A stretch of DNA of 64,000 nt, taken from positions 7,887,955 to 7,951,954 of the forward strand of contig NC_092701.1 in NCBI RefSeq assembly GCF_964275005.1. The letters are read 5' to 3'. Source of the stretch: Diadema setosum (Eukaryota; Echinodermata; Echinoidea; Diadematoida; Diadematidae). Positions 11,647 to 23,353 of this stretch are shown here, piece by piece (position 1 is the stretch's first letter; each line of letters starts with the position of its first letter). A program made the translations under genes and the position numbers. The notes under the pieces were generated by a model. That model was not told the DNA's origin. It saw only the letters and a program-made list of their open reading frames with translations, and searched no databases.

Positions 11647-13244
11647 TTTGATTTTTTGATTTGATTTGATTTTATTGTTCCACATTTCAAAACATCAAAC
11701 ATGATACGATCGATTGAACATAAGATTGAACATAGCGTCGTAAATTACAAAAAATACAAGAGAAGACAATTTAACAAACATGAAATGTGGGGACCTACTA
11801 AAAAGCAAAGCTTGTAATGTATAGGTCCCTGTGTATATGAAAGTGTTGGTCTTCTTAAACAACCTAGAAACGAAAACTATGAAAGGAAGGAAAGGGACGT
11901 AAAAGAAAAGAGAGCAAAAGGGGCAAAAGAAAGGAATAAAATATACGAAAGCATAGCGAAATACAAAGTAGCCACCTGTAACGCGTTTACAAGACTCCTT
12001 GTCACCCGAGCAACACAGTTACGTAACTGTAAGAATGCGCAAAAACGCACATGATACATAATGATTCATTAATTCAGGAATAGCCTTGACATAAATGACT
12101 CAGTAAAAGAAAAAAACAAAAGGCAAACATGGAATACATATGATAAACAACGAATCTGATAAAGAAGAGGGAGTTCAAATAAAATTGCATGTTGTATTAT
12201 TAGATATAAGCCTGCACAAGGGATTTTTTTAGTTTACGTTTAAAACAATTCAATGACAACGATTCAGTAATGTCGGAGTCAAGGCTATTCCAGAATGTTG
12301 GACCTGTATGTACTATTGTTTTAAGAGCAAATGCAGTTCTCACGGGAGAAAAGTGAAATGAATTTTCCTGTCTTGTAGGGTAGGAATGTATAACTTTATT
12401 TTTTACAAACATGGGAGTGAAAACATAAGGTAATTCGTCTTTAGTTAACTGGTACATAAATATCCCAAGGGAGTAAGAATATATATCAAAAATCTTTAAG
12501 AGGTTATTACTTTTGAACAGAGGGCTTGTCGGTGCTAAATAATTGGTACAATTGATAATCCTTACAGCTCGCTTTTGTATTCTAAAGATAGACTCCAGGC
12601 GTATTTTGGAACAATTCCCCCAGGCCAGTATGCTATAATGAAGATACGGCAATAGCAAAGTCGAATATAAGGTACGTAATATATATGTGGGGAAAACATG
12701 CTTAAGCTTCTGTATAACACCCAAATTTCTTGATAATAACTTACATAAATGATTTGTTTGTTCCTGCCAAGATAATTTACAATCAATTAAAAGACCAAGA
12801 AATTTAACTGAATTTGTCTGTTGTAAGTTTACTCCTGTGATTGAAATTGAGCCAGGTAAACAAGTGATTGTATTACTAAACACCATAAAATTAGTTTTGT
12901 TTAGATTTAGGGATAATTTGTTACTTTGAATCCAATCATTGACGTGATTCAACTCAGAGTTAAGCATATCAAGTAACTCAGTAGGATTTGTGTGCGTCAA
13001 AAAAAGACTTGAATCGTCCGCAAACAAGAGGAAAGAAAGGAGTGCTGACGACCTGGGCAAATCATTTATGTACACAATAAAAAGAAGTGGTCCCAAGAGG
13101 GAGCCTTGTGGAACACCACACGTTATATTTGCTGTGCTTGAATCAGAATCATTAATGTGTACAAATTGTGATCGATTTGTGAGGTAATCTTTGAACCACT
13201 CCAAGGCGCTGCCACGAATCCCGTAATGAGACAGTTTGTACAGT
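11647..13244 (-). mobile_element. 5'-truncated CR1/L2-like LINE (LINE-B) nested in array 1
   Basis: A single open reading frame of 334 codons (13204-12200) encodes the C-terminal half of a non-LTR reverse transcriptase. It shows RT motif B (GVPQGSLLGPLLF), the catalytic motif C (FADDSSLF), then LNLNKTNFMVF and SVKFLGLLIDCKLSW blocks. The endonuclease and the first RT motifs are missing, as in usual 5' truncation. The 3' end is an AATAAAAT plus (CAAAT)n-type tail reaching 11647. It split one tRNA-like unit between AGAT and ATGACG; no long target-site duplication is seen. The reading frame is uninterrupted over its length, so it inserted relatively recently and certainly after array 1 formed. 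Confidence 0.85.
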
Positions 13245-14480
13245 AATGACGCCTGTCCGGTGATCAGGAGGTCGTAGGTTCAAATCCTGCTCGAGTATGT
13301 ACGCCCATGATTTTTTTATCATGGCTACTACTAAAAACACTGATCAATTCAATGCTTATTTACGTCGATGTAGGGCAATTTGTCAATCAGTTGCCATGAA
13401 AACATCTCGACGGAAGAAAATCATGAATTTGAATAACAAAGCAGTACCCGCTGCATGCTATTAGGATTAGAACCAACACTTGCTTTCGGGCGAAAGCTCG
13501 GTGGTCTAGTGGAGATGACGCCTGTCCGGTGATCAGGAGGTCGTAGGTTCAAATCCTGCTCGAGTATGTACGCCCATGATTTTTTTATCGTGGCTACTAC
13601 TAAAAACACTGATCAATTCAGTGCTTATTTACGTCGATGTAGGGCAATTTGTCAATCAGTTGCAATGAAAACATCTCGACGGAAGAAAATCATGAATTTG
13701 AATAACAAAGCAGTACCCGCTGCATGCTATTAGGATTAGAACCAACACTTGCTTCGGGCGAAAGCTCGGTGGTCTAGTGGAGATGACGCCTGTCCGGTGA
13801 TCAGGAGGTCGTAGGTTCAAATCCTGCTCGAGTGTGTACGCCCATGATTTTTTTATCATGGCTACTACTAAAAACACTGATCAATTCAGTGCTTATTTAC
13901 GTCGATGTAGGGCAATTTGTCAATCAGTTGCAATGAAAACATCTCGACGGAAGAAAATTATAAATTTGATTAACAAAGCAGTACCCGCTGCATGCTATTA
14001 GGATTAGAACCAACACTTGCTTTCGGGCGAAAGCTCGGTGGTCTAGTGGAGATGACGCCTGTCCGGTGATCAGGAGGTCGTAGGTTCAAATCCTGCTTGA
14101 GTATGTACGCCCATGATTTTTTTTTTTTTATCATGGCTACTACTAAAAACACTGATCAATTCAGTGCTTATTTACGTCGATGTAGGGCAATTTGTCAATC
14201 AGTTGCAATGAAAACATCTCGACGGAAGAAAATCATGAATTTGAATAACAAAGCAGTACCCGCTGCATGCTATTAGGATTAGAACCAACACTTGCTTTCG
14301 GGCGAAAGCTCGGTGGTCTAGTGGAGATGACGCCTGTCCGGTGATCAGGAGGTCGTAGGTTCAAATCCTGCTCGAGTATGTATACGCCCATGATTTTTTT
14401 ATCATGGCTACTACTAAAAACACTGATCAATTCAGTGCTTATTTACGTCGATGTAGGGCAATTTGTCAATCAGTTGCAAT
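13245..14480 (+). repeat. tRNA-like monomers, right arm of array 1, distal part
   Basis: Completes the unit cut by LINE-B (13245-13297). Then come tRNA-like units at 13495-13566, 13763-13834, 14032-14103 and 14307-14378. The last monomer stops at CAGTTGCAAT (14480), where LINE-A resumes. The T-run after the units varies from 7 to 10. The same structural notes apply as for the left arm, but here the units read rightward, so the two arms are divergent. Confidence 0.8.
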
Positions 14481-16502
14481 ATATAAAACTAGTTTTATCA
14501 ACATTTAAAGATAATTCATTGCATTTGAACCAAGAAGAAACTTTACCTAATTCAAAATTAAGGATGCGGATAAGTATCTGTGGATTTTATGTGAATAAAA
14601 TATATTTGTATCATCTGCAAACAAAATGTAAGTTAATATTGGTGAAATATCAATTATATCATTAACATAAATAAGAAATAACAGAGGGCCTAAGATAGAC
14701 CCTTGTGGTACTCCATAATTGATTTTTAATCTCCTGGAGGAACGTGAATCAAATTCAACATATTGCTCACGGTTAGATAAATAATCGATGAACCATAGCA
14801 GTGGTATTCCTCGAATTCCATAGTGTTTTAATTTGCGAAGAAGAATTTTGTGATCAATAGTATGAAATGCCTTACTCAGGTCCATAAAAATTCCAACAAT
14901 ATGTTCCTTATTAATAAAAGCTTCAATTATCTTATCACAAAGTTGAGTAATAGCGTAATCTGTAGAGTGTTTTTTCCTAAATCCGAATTCATTCGGAATG
15001 AGAATTTCATTTTCATTTAAAAAAGAAAATAGTCTTTTATAAACAATTTTCTCTATAATTTTTGATATGCTTGGGAGAAGGGATATTGGGCGGTAGTTTT
15101 TTAGTTGTGTGTGATCGTCTTTTTTATGGATGGGAATCACTTTTGCGATTTTCATTGAGTTTGGGCAGCCGCCAGAACTGAGAGATATGTTGAATATGTG
15201 TACTAGTGGGGGTGCGATAAAATGAATAATCTGTTTAAGGAGATAAACACTTAAACCATCATAACCCGAGGACTTACTGCATTTAAGGTCTTTAACAATG
15301 GTAACTATTGTATGAAGTTGGAGAGAATAAAAAAGAAATATCAAATGATTCAGAAAAATACTGTATGAAATTAATATCGGTTTCATTTATGGAAGATGCT
15401 AAATTTGATCCTATATTAATAAAATACTCATTAAAAGTATTAGCAATATCACTTGGGTCCGTAATTTCATATCCATTTTCAATAATTTTAGAACGGATAA
15501 CTTTTTTTTTTATTTCCCAAAAGATCCTTTAGTATCTTCCAAATTGAGTTTGTATTGGATCCTTTAGATTCAATATTTTAGAGGGCAAAATATCAATATT
15601 GTAATCACCCATAAGATAAATATATTTGTTTTCACGTTAAGAATATATTCTAATGTTTCTAAAAACAAATCTATTGAACTGCTAGGGGGTCTATAAATCA
15701 CTCCAATAATCATATTTTTTTGAAGTATTGCTTGTAAGCTCTACGAATATATTTTCTGTTCCTTCAATGTGTATATCATTTCTGTTTTTGAAGTGAGAGA
15801 ATCATGAATATATAAGGCGACACCTCCTCCTCGTCTGAATCTGCGATCGTTTCGTAAAATTTTATAGTTATCGATATTAAATACGGGGGCAGATTTTTTT
15901 TTTTTTTTTGGTAACCAAGTTTCTGTTATTCCCATTACTGAAAATTGAAAATTATTAATCGAAGACAATAATGAATCAAAAGAATCAAAATTTTTGTTCA
16001 TACTTTTGGCATTTAAGTGAAGCAGACTGATATGATGTTTGATATTGTTGTAATGAAGATCAAAATCATTATCAATACTAAATTTTTCATTGAATTCTTC
16101 AACCGTATAATAATCAGAATGATAAACAGCTATTTCTCTGTCAATACCGGATTCATTATCCATATTTAATGAAATTCTTTTTTTTCCTAAATATTGATTA
16201 AGGGTCCGTAAATAAAGACTGCTGCACAAGTTCATTGTTGACAAAACGTGAGTACATGTAGTATGTGTTTGGCCGTGAGGTTGGGTGCAGTGAACGAAAA
16301 TAATAGGTGCGCGAATAGGTGCTAAGCTACAGAGAAACTGAATTATAAAATACATTTTATGCATATATGTTGCACGTGTGGGCGGATCTGGTATCCGACC
16401 ATCGACCGCTTGGTGAGAAAGGGTGGGAAATGGTTGGGGGGGGGGGGCGTTGAAACAGGGAACAGAAATGAGTAGTAGATAAAAAAAAACAACAGCAAAC
16501 AA
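14481..16502 (-). mobile_element. CR1/L2-like LINE, 5' part (LINE-A: endonuclease and RT)
   Basis: Minus strand. An endonuclease-like segment (about 16200-15741) shows LHLNAKSMNKNFDS and VMGITETWL, the start and the glutamate motif of APE-type endonucleases, then RGGGVALYIHDSL. A second frame (about 15386-14547) is the RT: SSGYDGLS, NYRPISLLPSISKIIEK, motif A FMDLSKAFHTIDH, motif B GVPQGSILGPLLF, motif C FADDTN. Between them the frame is broken. The 5' boundary is unclear: sequence upstream of about 16200 shows no LINE motif. At 14481 the frame (…LNVDKTSFIY) continues at 9453 (FKNVHSSD…), proving that array 1 interrupted one LINE. Confidence 0.8.
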
Positions 16503-17010
16503 ACATAGCGAAAGAACACTGTAATAATAGTTTTGATTGTCTTATCGCTGCTTAAAATGAAGACACTCGCACATCACGCATCAATAACACACTAACACTC
16601 ACATACATCAAGGTATACATATAGATTAGGTACAAAACCAAATTATGAAAAGACGTCAATTTTCGCTTCTTAAATGAAGGTTTCCAGTTTGATGGAGTTG
16701 TGACGTTTTTCACGAATACCTGTCATTCCATCCCCATTTCAGTGCCATTTACTCCCTCATCTCCCCATCTGTCATTCACCTCTTCTTCTATAATGCCTCT
16801 TGTAAGAATAAGCACACATAATGACAAGAGTTTAGGGAAGAAAATAATGATATTCATTTATGTCAAGTTGAAATATAAGCATGCAGAATGAATGTTACTT
16901 GTTCTATTTTAAAACCATGGCAAATATAAAAGTGATCGGTGAGTGAGCAGACCACAGAAAGAACTGGCCCATAAACGTATCCAAAATCACAGGTGAGGTT
17001 CTGTACGCGA
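16503..17010. other. Non-coding stretch between two LINEs
   Basis: AT-rich, with no recognised gene or element. Short frames lack known motifs. Confidence 0.5.
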
Positions 17011-17078
17011 GACACATTTTCAGAAGCCTAGGCATCGAGTTACACTTTAAGACCGAGTTACACTTTAAGACCGTAACA
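17011..17078 (-). repeat. 68 bp inverted repeat, right member
   Basis: Reverse complement of 5831-5898, with two adjacent-region mismatches. It ends outward at GACCGTAACA. See the left member for the internal doubled unit. The two copies are 11.1 kb apart and contain LINE-A and array 1 between them. Confidence 0.8.
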
Positions 17079-17229
17079 TCCGTCTCTCTCAGCTTGCTCC
17101 TCCCTGCTGCCACTCTCAGACTGTGGTTAATGGCACTCAAGGGAGAAAGAATGGTTATAAGAAAAGAGAACAGTGGTTCGATTAGGAGTGCAGATCCTCT
17201 AGGAAAGAATATTTTCAAGCTAAAGAAAA

Positions 17230-19769
17230 ATTTAGATCGAGCAACAGCGAAGCTCATAGGACGGAAATGGTTAAAAAAGGAAGATTGCATAGGCGGTTTG
17301 TTCGTAAAAAGAGATATGTTTATTATAAATCTTTGCATACTTAACTTCGCACTCTAAAGTCCAGTAACCCTAAAGATTATTGGAAGTTTCTAAATGTTAA
17401 AGGTAAGACAAAGGGCTCTTCTGTCAAAATACCCATAGACGATTTTGTGGAGCATTTTCAGGATTTGGCTAAAGTGAACTTCATTGACTCAAATCATGAA
17501 CAGTTTGATACAGGTCATGCAAGTGATATTAATAATCACGAGAATTAAATAGGGAGATATCAAAGGATGAAGTTGTTAAGCAGATAAAAAGGCTGAAGAT
17601 TGATAAAGCCCCAGGTGCTGATTTAATTTTGAATGAATTGTTGAAAGGTAGCTCTGACTCTTTAGTGGAAATAATTGTTAGGTTCTTTAATCTTGTTCTT
17701 GAAACTGGTTTGATCCCTTCTGATTGGTCGATAGGAATGATTAAACCTTTGTATAAAGGGAGAGGCTCACCAGAGTCTCCTGATAATTATCGAGGCATTA
17801 CATTATTAAGTTGTGTTGGAAAACTGTTTACAGCTGTCTTGAATGAGCGTGTAGTGAATTTCATTGAAGATAATAAGTTATTAGGGGAAGAACAGGCTGG
17901 TTTTAGGTCTGGTTATTCTACACTAGATCATATTTTTACTTTACACTGTATTCTTGAATGGTACTTGAGAGTTAAGAAAAAGAGGTTATATTGTACATTT
18001 GTTGATTACAAGAAAGCTTTCGATCTGGTTGATCGATTATCACTTTCGTCTAAGTTACTTAATAACAGTATATCTGGGAAAATTCTCTCTGTGATTGTTA
18101 ATTTATATAACTCAGCCAAGTCCTGCGTTTTTCTAAATGGTCAAAAGTCTAGCTTTTTTGAGAGTAATGTTGGTGTAAAACAAGGGGAGAATCTCTCTCC
18201 TATTCCCTTTGCTTTGTATTTGAATGATTTTAATGATTTTCTTCGAAAAAGTTATAAAGGTCTAGATAATCTTTGTTCTGACATTAGAAATTCATTTGGA
18301 ATGGAATGGATTATTATATTGAATTGTTTTCTGTTTTATATGCAGATGACACTATTGTGCTAGTTGAGAGTCCGCAAGAGCTCCAACCAGCTCTTAATTC
18401 TCTTCTCGATTATTGTCGCATGTGGCATCTCACAGTTAACACATCTAAAACAAAGATTTTGATTTTTTTCACGTGGTAAGATTAAAAATATTCCAAAGTT
18501 TATGTTTGGTGGTGAGGAGTTAAGTATTTGCTACGATTATACTTATTTGGGTATTACTTTTAATTATAATAATTTATTTAAGAAGGCTATTCATTAACAG
18601 GTTTGCCAAGCATCACGGGCTTCCTACGCTATGAAAATGAAATTGGAATCCTTATGTCTACCACTTGACTTACAATTACAGTTGTTTGATCAATTGGTCC
18701 TGCCTATATTATTATATGGATGCGAGATTTGGGGATTTGAAAAGTTAACACAGATTGAAAATTTTTGTATAGTTTATGGTGAATTGGGGAGATATAAATT
18801 AGAGTATATTGTTGCAAGTCGTATGCTTATGTTTTGGTATAGGATAGTTCATGGAAAGCAAGGTAAACTGGCTAGCATAATGTATTCGTTTTATTTTTCT
18901 CTTTTTGAAACTGGTACTTACATCCTGCCATGGCTTGGGAAGATTAAAAGTATTTTTGATAGTTTAGGATTTTCATACATTTGGGATAACCAAGCACAAG
19001 ATATGGAGTTTTCTGTTTTTAAGAAAATTGTGTTTCAGAGGTTGAATGATACACGCCAACAAGTTTGGCATAACGATATAAATGTGAATTCTCAATGTAT
19101 TGTGTATCGAATATATAAGCAAAAGTTAGTGTTTGAAGATTATTTGGTGCACCTTAATCCATGTGAAAGGATTTTTTTTTTTTTTTTTAGATTTCGATGT
19201 TTAAATAATAAGCTCCCTATAGTGACTGGAAGGTCGGCAAATATTCCTCGAGAGGATCGAATATGTGAATGTTGCTCCCTGAATCAGATCGGGGATGAAT
19301 TTAATTATTTGTTTCAGTGTCCAATATTTGAAAATGATCGTAAACAAGCCATGACGAAATTTTTTTTGGAAACGACCTAATGTATATAAAATGGATCTTT
19401 TATTTAACCACTCTACGCAAACAGTGATGTTGAAATTAGTAAAGTTTTGTAAGGTAATTGTAGATTATTTTGATAAACTTTGAAAAGATTTCCTCGTGTG
19501 TGATTATGAGCACTTATACATTAACCCTGTTAGAGGGTGATGATTATTTAGCTTGCATGTATTGCAGGCACAGTGCCTGTTATAGAAAGTAGATAGTCTG
19601 ATGTATTCGTATATTCATCTCTATTCCATGTACATGTATATATCTTCATTGCATATTTAGTCTGTCATGTAGATTGTTATTCTTGCCAGTTTGTATCTTA
19701 CATGTATTTATTTTTACTCACATACCCCAGGATGGTGATTGAGTTAATAAACTAAACTAAACTAAAACT
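17230..19769 (+). mobile_element. Second LINE family (LINE-C), degraded
   Basis: Plus-strand non-LTR retrotransposon of a family distinct from LINE-A and LINE-B. Visible pieces in order: LKSSNPKDYWKFLNVKGK (near 17355); RT frame 17629-18363 with NYRGITLLSCVGKLF, motif A FVDYKKAFDLVD and motif B GVKQGENLSP; the catalytic YADDTIVL, in a shifted frame near 18339; then frame 18631-19380 with LPILLYGCEIWGFE, YGELGRYKLEYI and a C-terminal zinc-finger-like CECC...GDEFNYLFQCP. The 3' end is a (CTAAA)n tail at about 19745-19769. Several frameshifts and stops make it inactive. The endonuclease region is absent, so it is 5'-truncated. The I/Jockey group is likely; the exact clade is unresolved. Confidence 0.8.
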
Positions 19770-19854
19770 CGCGACTGTGCTGCCCGTGTGTGCTGTACTT
19801 CTTGCCTATTCTTTCCTTGTTTAGAGCGGTGAAATATCAAATTTGTGCTGCAAT

Positions 19855-22800
19855 ATGGAAGGTTCTGATTCCTCATATGCATCGAGTTCCTCTGATTTAT
19901 CAAATTATACACCCGAAAGCGCCTCTGAAGAAGACAGTTCAGCAAGGATCGATGATAATGATTGGACCAGTCCCACTAGTTCAAATTCGTGTGGGGAGGG
20001 AACATCCACCCAGAAGCGAACGAAAAAGTATACAACAATACATTAATTGTGTTTTGTAACTGTTATACATGACGTTTGACAGTAGTTATTGATTAACTAG
20101 GAATTGATTTGTCTGAAGATTACATAGAATGAAGTAGAAATAACCATTTAGGCATACTTCCATTTTCAGATTTTGTACGCGTGTATCTATATAAGTGATT
20201 TTCAAGTGAGAAAGTTTCAAATATGATGCAGGCTTCCAACGAGTTGAAATATATGATCTTAGCTATTTTACATTATCAGTGCAATGAAAATAATGAGAAT
20301 GTTACTCATCTTTCTCATCAACATTATTATCATGATGGTGAAATACTTATACCATACAATATTTGTAAATACTGTATCTTTTCTTGTTTCGTATAATTTG
20401 TCAGGGTACAGCGGAAGAAGAGAGCCAAAGCACCGAAGCGGACATACTCAGGCAAAGTGAAGACATCCCATCCCCCAAGGTGAGATGTCTGGACACTTTC
20501 CTTTGTTTATGACAATCACTTCTCTTTTTACTTCTCTTGAAATTAGAGGTTGTCTACAGAGTTTAGCTCTTTGTGCTTTATGTTTCACTGTCTTTCTCAA
20601 GACTAGGATACGATAAGATCGACTTTCATTTTGTTGCATCATTTCAGAAAATTCAAATCATACGATGATGAAGATACCAGCATGCACAATCCTCCTCCTT
20701 TTGCACATGAACACTGCACTGGTCCACAACTTCCAGCAAGCACAAGGCAGCAGATCCAGAAATTTTCGACTGCTCTTGATTTTTTCAAATTGTATTTTAC
20801 TTTATCCATTGTTAAACAGATCTGCGACTTCACAAATATGTATGCCGATGCCCATAAAGATGAGAAGAGCTCATATACTTGGAGAGACATAACACCAGAA
20901 GAATTTTACCAGTACTTGGGTCTCGTCATCTTTATGGGCATTGTGCGGTTATCAAATGTCCAGAACTATTGGTCAACAAGTCCATTGTATAATTTTCCCC
21001 TATAATTTTGTATTGATGAAAGGATGGTAAAGTCCAAAGGCCGATCTGGGATTAAACAATACATAAAGAACAAGCCTGTGAAATTTGGTATAAAGATTTG
21101 GGTAATGTCAGAGTCACAGTCAGGGTACACTGTAGACTTTGACATATACACAGGGGACAAGGAAAATGGAAGGGTAAACAAAATGAACGCGGAAAAGGGC
21201 TTGGGTACCAAGTTGTGATGAAGTTGTGTGAATCCCTCAAAAAGGATGGACATAGTGAAAACTTTTGACTAGATTTGGACAAAAAGTCCATGCGTGTCCG
21301 CTCCGTTCACCGCTCCGCTTTGTTTACTTTCCTATACGCCCGACTGGCCACGGGCTCCTCGTAAGAGCGAGACGGGATTGCTCCATTGTTGGAAATAGGG
21401 GTAACCGTATCATCACATGCAGCGCACCTTTGTCACCCGTCTCTCCCGTAGACCATACGAGCACACACACACACACACACACACATTCCACATAATATGT
21501 AAAATATGATAAAACACGTACGTAAAGTTGAAGTTTGACGCTACAAAAGTACACAATCTTACCGGTTACCAATGCACACTGATGATAAATAAAGTACATA
21601 GTTTTGTACGTGTGGGACTATACGCAGCTAAGCGTTTACGCTACTTTCCCACTGCAGAACAAAACGATTTCGGGATTTTATTTCACCAGTTAAATATACT
21701 ATCCCTCATAAATGACAAAATTTTGTCGTTATAAGAACCATGAAATCATATATCTTATCTTCATTGTCATAAATATTCTACTAAAGAAAGAAACTGGACA
21801 CAAATCCGTCGATTCACCGAGTCGAAGCAATGGTTATCGTCAGCCTCTTCGCGCGGGAATGCCCAAGAGTTACTACTCCCCCGAACTGCGAATGGAATAG
21901 TCGCATTACGTCATAGGCGGTTTTCCTCCATTTGGAGGCATTTTACATTTTATGCAAAACTTTTCAGGACAAAAGTGCAACGAGATCTTTTGACCAATCG
22001 CAATGAGTTTTACATGGTGGTCAAGCTTAGTATATGCTCTTTCTAAAACCGTTCGCCCCAAGTCGATACGTGCCTGCATTCTCGAGTTATGGCCTTTGGC
22101 GTGTGGCAGGTGCACGTGAACTTGCTGGATTTGGAATCATTTCCCATAGACTCTTGCCTTAAAAAGTGAATGCGTAACAATTTTGAAACAAAAAGTGCAA
22201 TATGACTATTGCCCCTGTCATAAACTTTTGAATGTCATCACATAGCAGACAATTTCCGCTTTCAAATGATACTCGCCCCAAGTGAAAAAGTTAACTGGAA
22301 CAAAGAGATTTTATTAGAAAAGCGAGACATTGTCATATTTTGCCCTTGCAAATTACGTGTTATAGCGACGTACGCGTATGCACACGCGCGGAAAGGTAGC
22401 AAATGTCCACTAGTTTTCATTATGATCACATTTATTTTGACAACTTTTTCACCACCGACTCACTTCTCGAAGATCTGACTAAAAAGGTTTCTTGGCCTGT
22501 GGGACTACGCAAAAAGGGAGATTAGGTTATCCAGCACATTCAAAGGTTCAAACAAAGAATGGAACAAAACAGCCAAAAGAGGAGACAATGAGGTGGTACA
22601 GGGAAGGGGAAAAACTTGTGGTACAATGGAAAGACAGAAGAGTAGTTACTATTATGACAACAATACATAATGCTAACGGTTCGGATACTGTGAACAGGAA
22701 CGTTAGGGTAGGGGGAAGATGGGAAAAATTGAAGTTAGGCGTCCATTTGCAGTTCGGGATTACAATAAATACATGGGGGAGTAGATCTGTCTGACCAACT

Positions 22801-23255
22801 GTTAGGAAAATTTCACTGTCTACGGAAAGTGAAATGGTGGTGGTAAACCATATTTTTTTCATCTTGTTGATGTTGTTATTGTAAATTCATACATTATGTT
22901 TCGTGCATGTGCAGTAAAATACAATATCACAGCCTTGACACGGAAAAATTCATTCGGTCACCTTGCTTTTCGTGAAGAATTGGTTGAACAGTTAATAAAG
23001 AAAATTGCAGTGCAAGAAGATGACACAGATCGAGTCCATCAATACCAGCTTGATTGTAGGAGTTGTAAGAGAAACTGCAAGTGGTGCTACATGACAGAAA
23101 AAAATGATGAAGGGAAAGGAAAGGAACGCAAGGTTCAGTCATTTTGCAAAGTATGTGATGTTTATTTTTGCCATTCCTCGAAAAGAGATTGCATGAGATT
23201 GTCCCATGAATTTGAAAATAGACACATCCTCAATGAAATACTGTCAGGGAAATAA
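19855..23255 (+). pseudogene. piggyBac transposase gene, intron-containing, inactivated
   Basis: Exon 1 starts at ATG 19855 (acidic MEGSDSSYASSSSDLSNY) and ends at 20027 before GTATAC. Exon 2 is 20405-20479, basic (VQRKKRAKAPKRTYSG). Exon 3 starts at 20648 after TTTCAG. Both junctions keep the frame. Exon 3 encodes the DDE core: EFYQYLGLVIFMGIVRL; DERMVKSKGR (first catalytic Asp), reached only after an internal deletion and a stop near 21004; GYTVDFDIYTG; then, beyond a 1.2 kb insert, FDNFFTTDSLLEDL (second Asp, near 22438) and VDLSDQ (third Asp, 22781-22798, in a shifted frame). The C-terminal cysteine-rich domain (CRSCKRNCKWC … FCKVCDVYFC) ends at 23255. At least two frameshifts, one stop and the insert leave it inactive. 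The TTAA-flanked element ends were not found. Confidence 0.85.
21270..22441. mobile_element. 1.2 kb insertion in the piggyBac gene
   Basis: Interrupts the codons between GHSENF and DNFFTT. It is flanked by a possible 7 bp target-site duplication TTTTGAC (21263-21269 and 22435-22441). Near the ends are weakly inverted blocks (CTAGATTTGGACA at the left; TGTCCACTAG read inward at the right). It contains a (CA)n run at about 21462-21485 and no recognisable protein. Probably a non-autonomous DNA element; family not recognised. Confidence 0.55.
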
Positions 23256-23301
23256 TCAAATTTGCTATTACATGTACTTTCTACACTCTTATAGTACAAT
23301 G

Positions 23302-23353
<52 letters not shown>

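Larger units (their letters stand above)
9454..14480. mobile_element. tRNA-like foldback array 1 (whole insertion, nested LINE included)
   Basis: A 5.0 kb insertion in LINE-A. The left arm (9454-10195) has about 2.8 monomers with the tRNA-like unit on the minus strand. The right arm (10196-14480) has about 10 monomers with the unit on the plus strand, interrupted by LINE-B. The arms meet head to head at about 10195, where a monomer is cut and rejoined in inverse orientation (…ACCGAGCT|CGACGGAAG…). The outer left end starts TTATTCAAATTCATG and the outer right end stops at CAGTTGCAAT. Monomers are about 267-272 bp and differ mainly in a T-run. No protein gene is present; the repeated 60-75 codon frames are translations of the tRNA-like repeat. 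Confidence 0.85.

Noticed and set aside
5831-17078. An 11.2 kb DNA transposon or Polinton-type element bounded by the 68 bp inverted pair
   Set aside because: The interior holds only LINEs and the tRNA-like array. There is no polymerase, integrase or capsid gene, and no target duplication at the outer ends.
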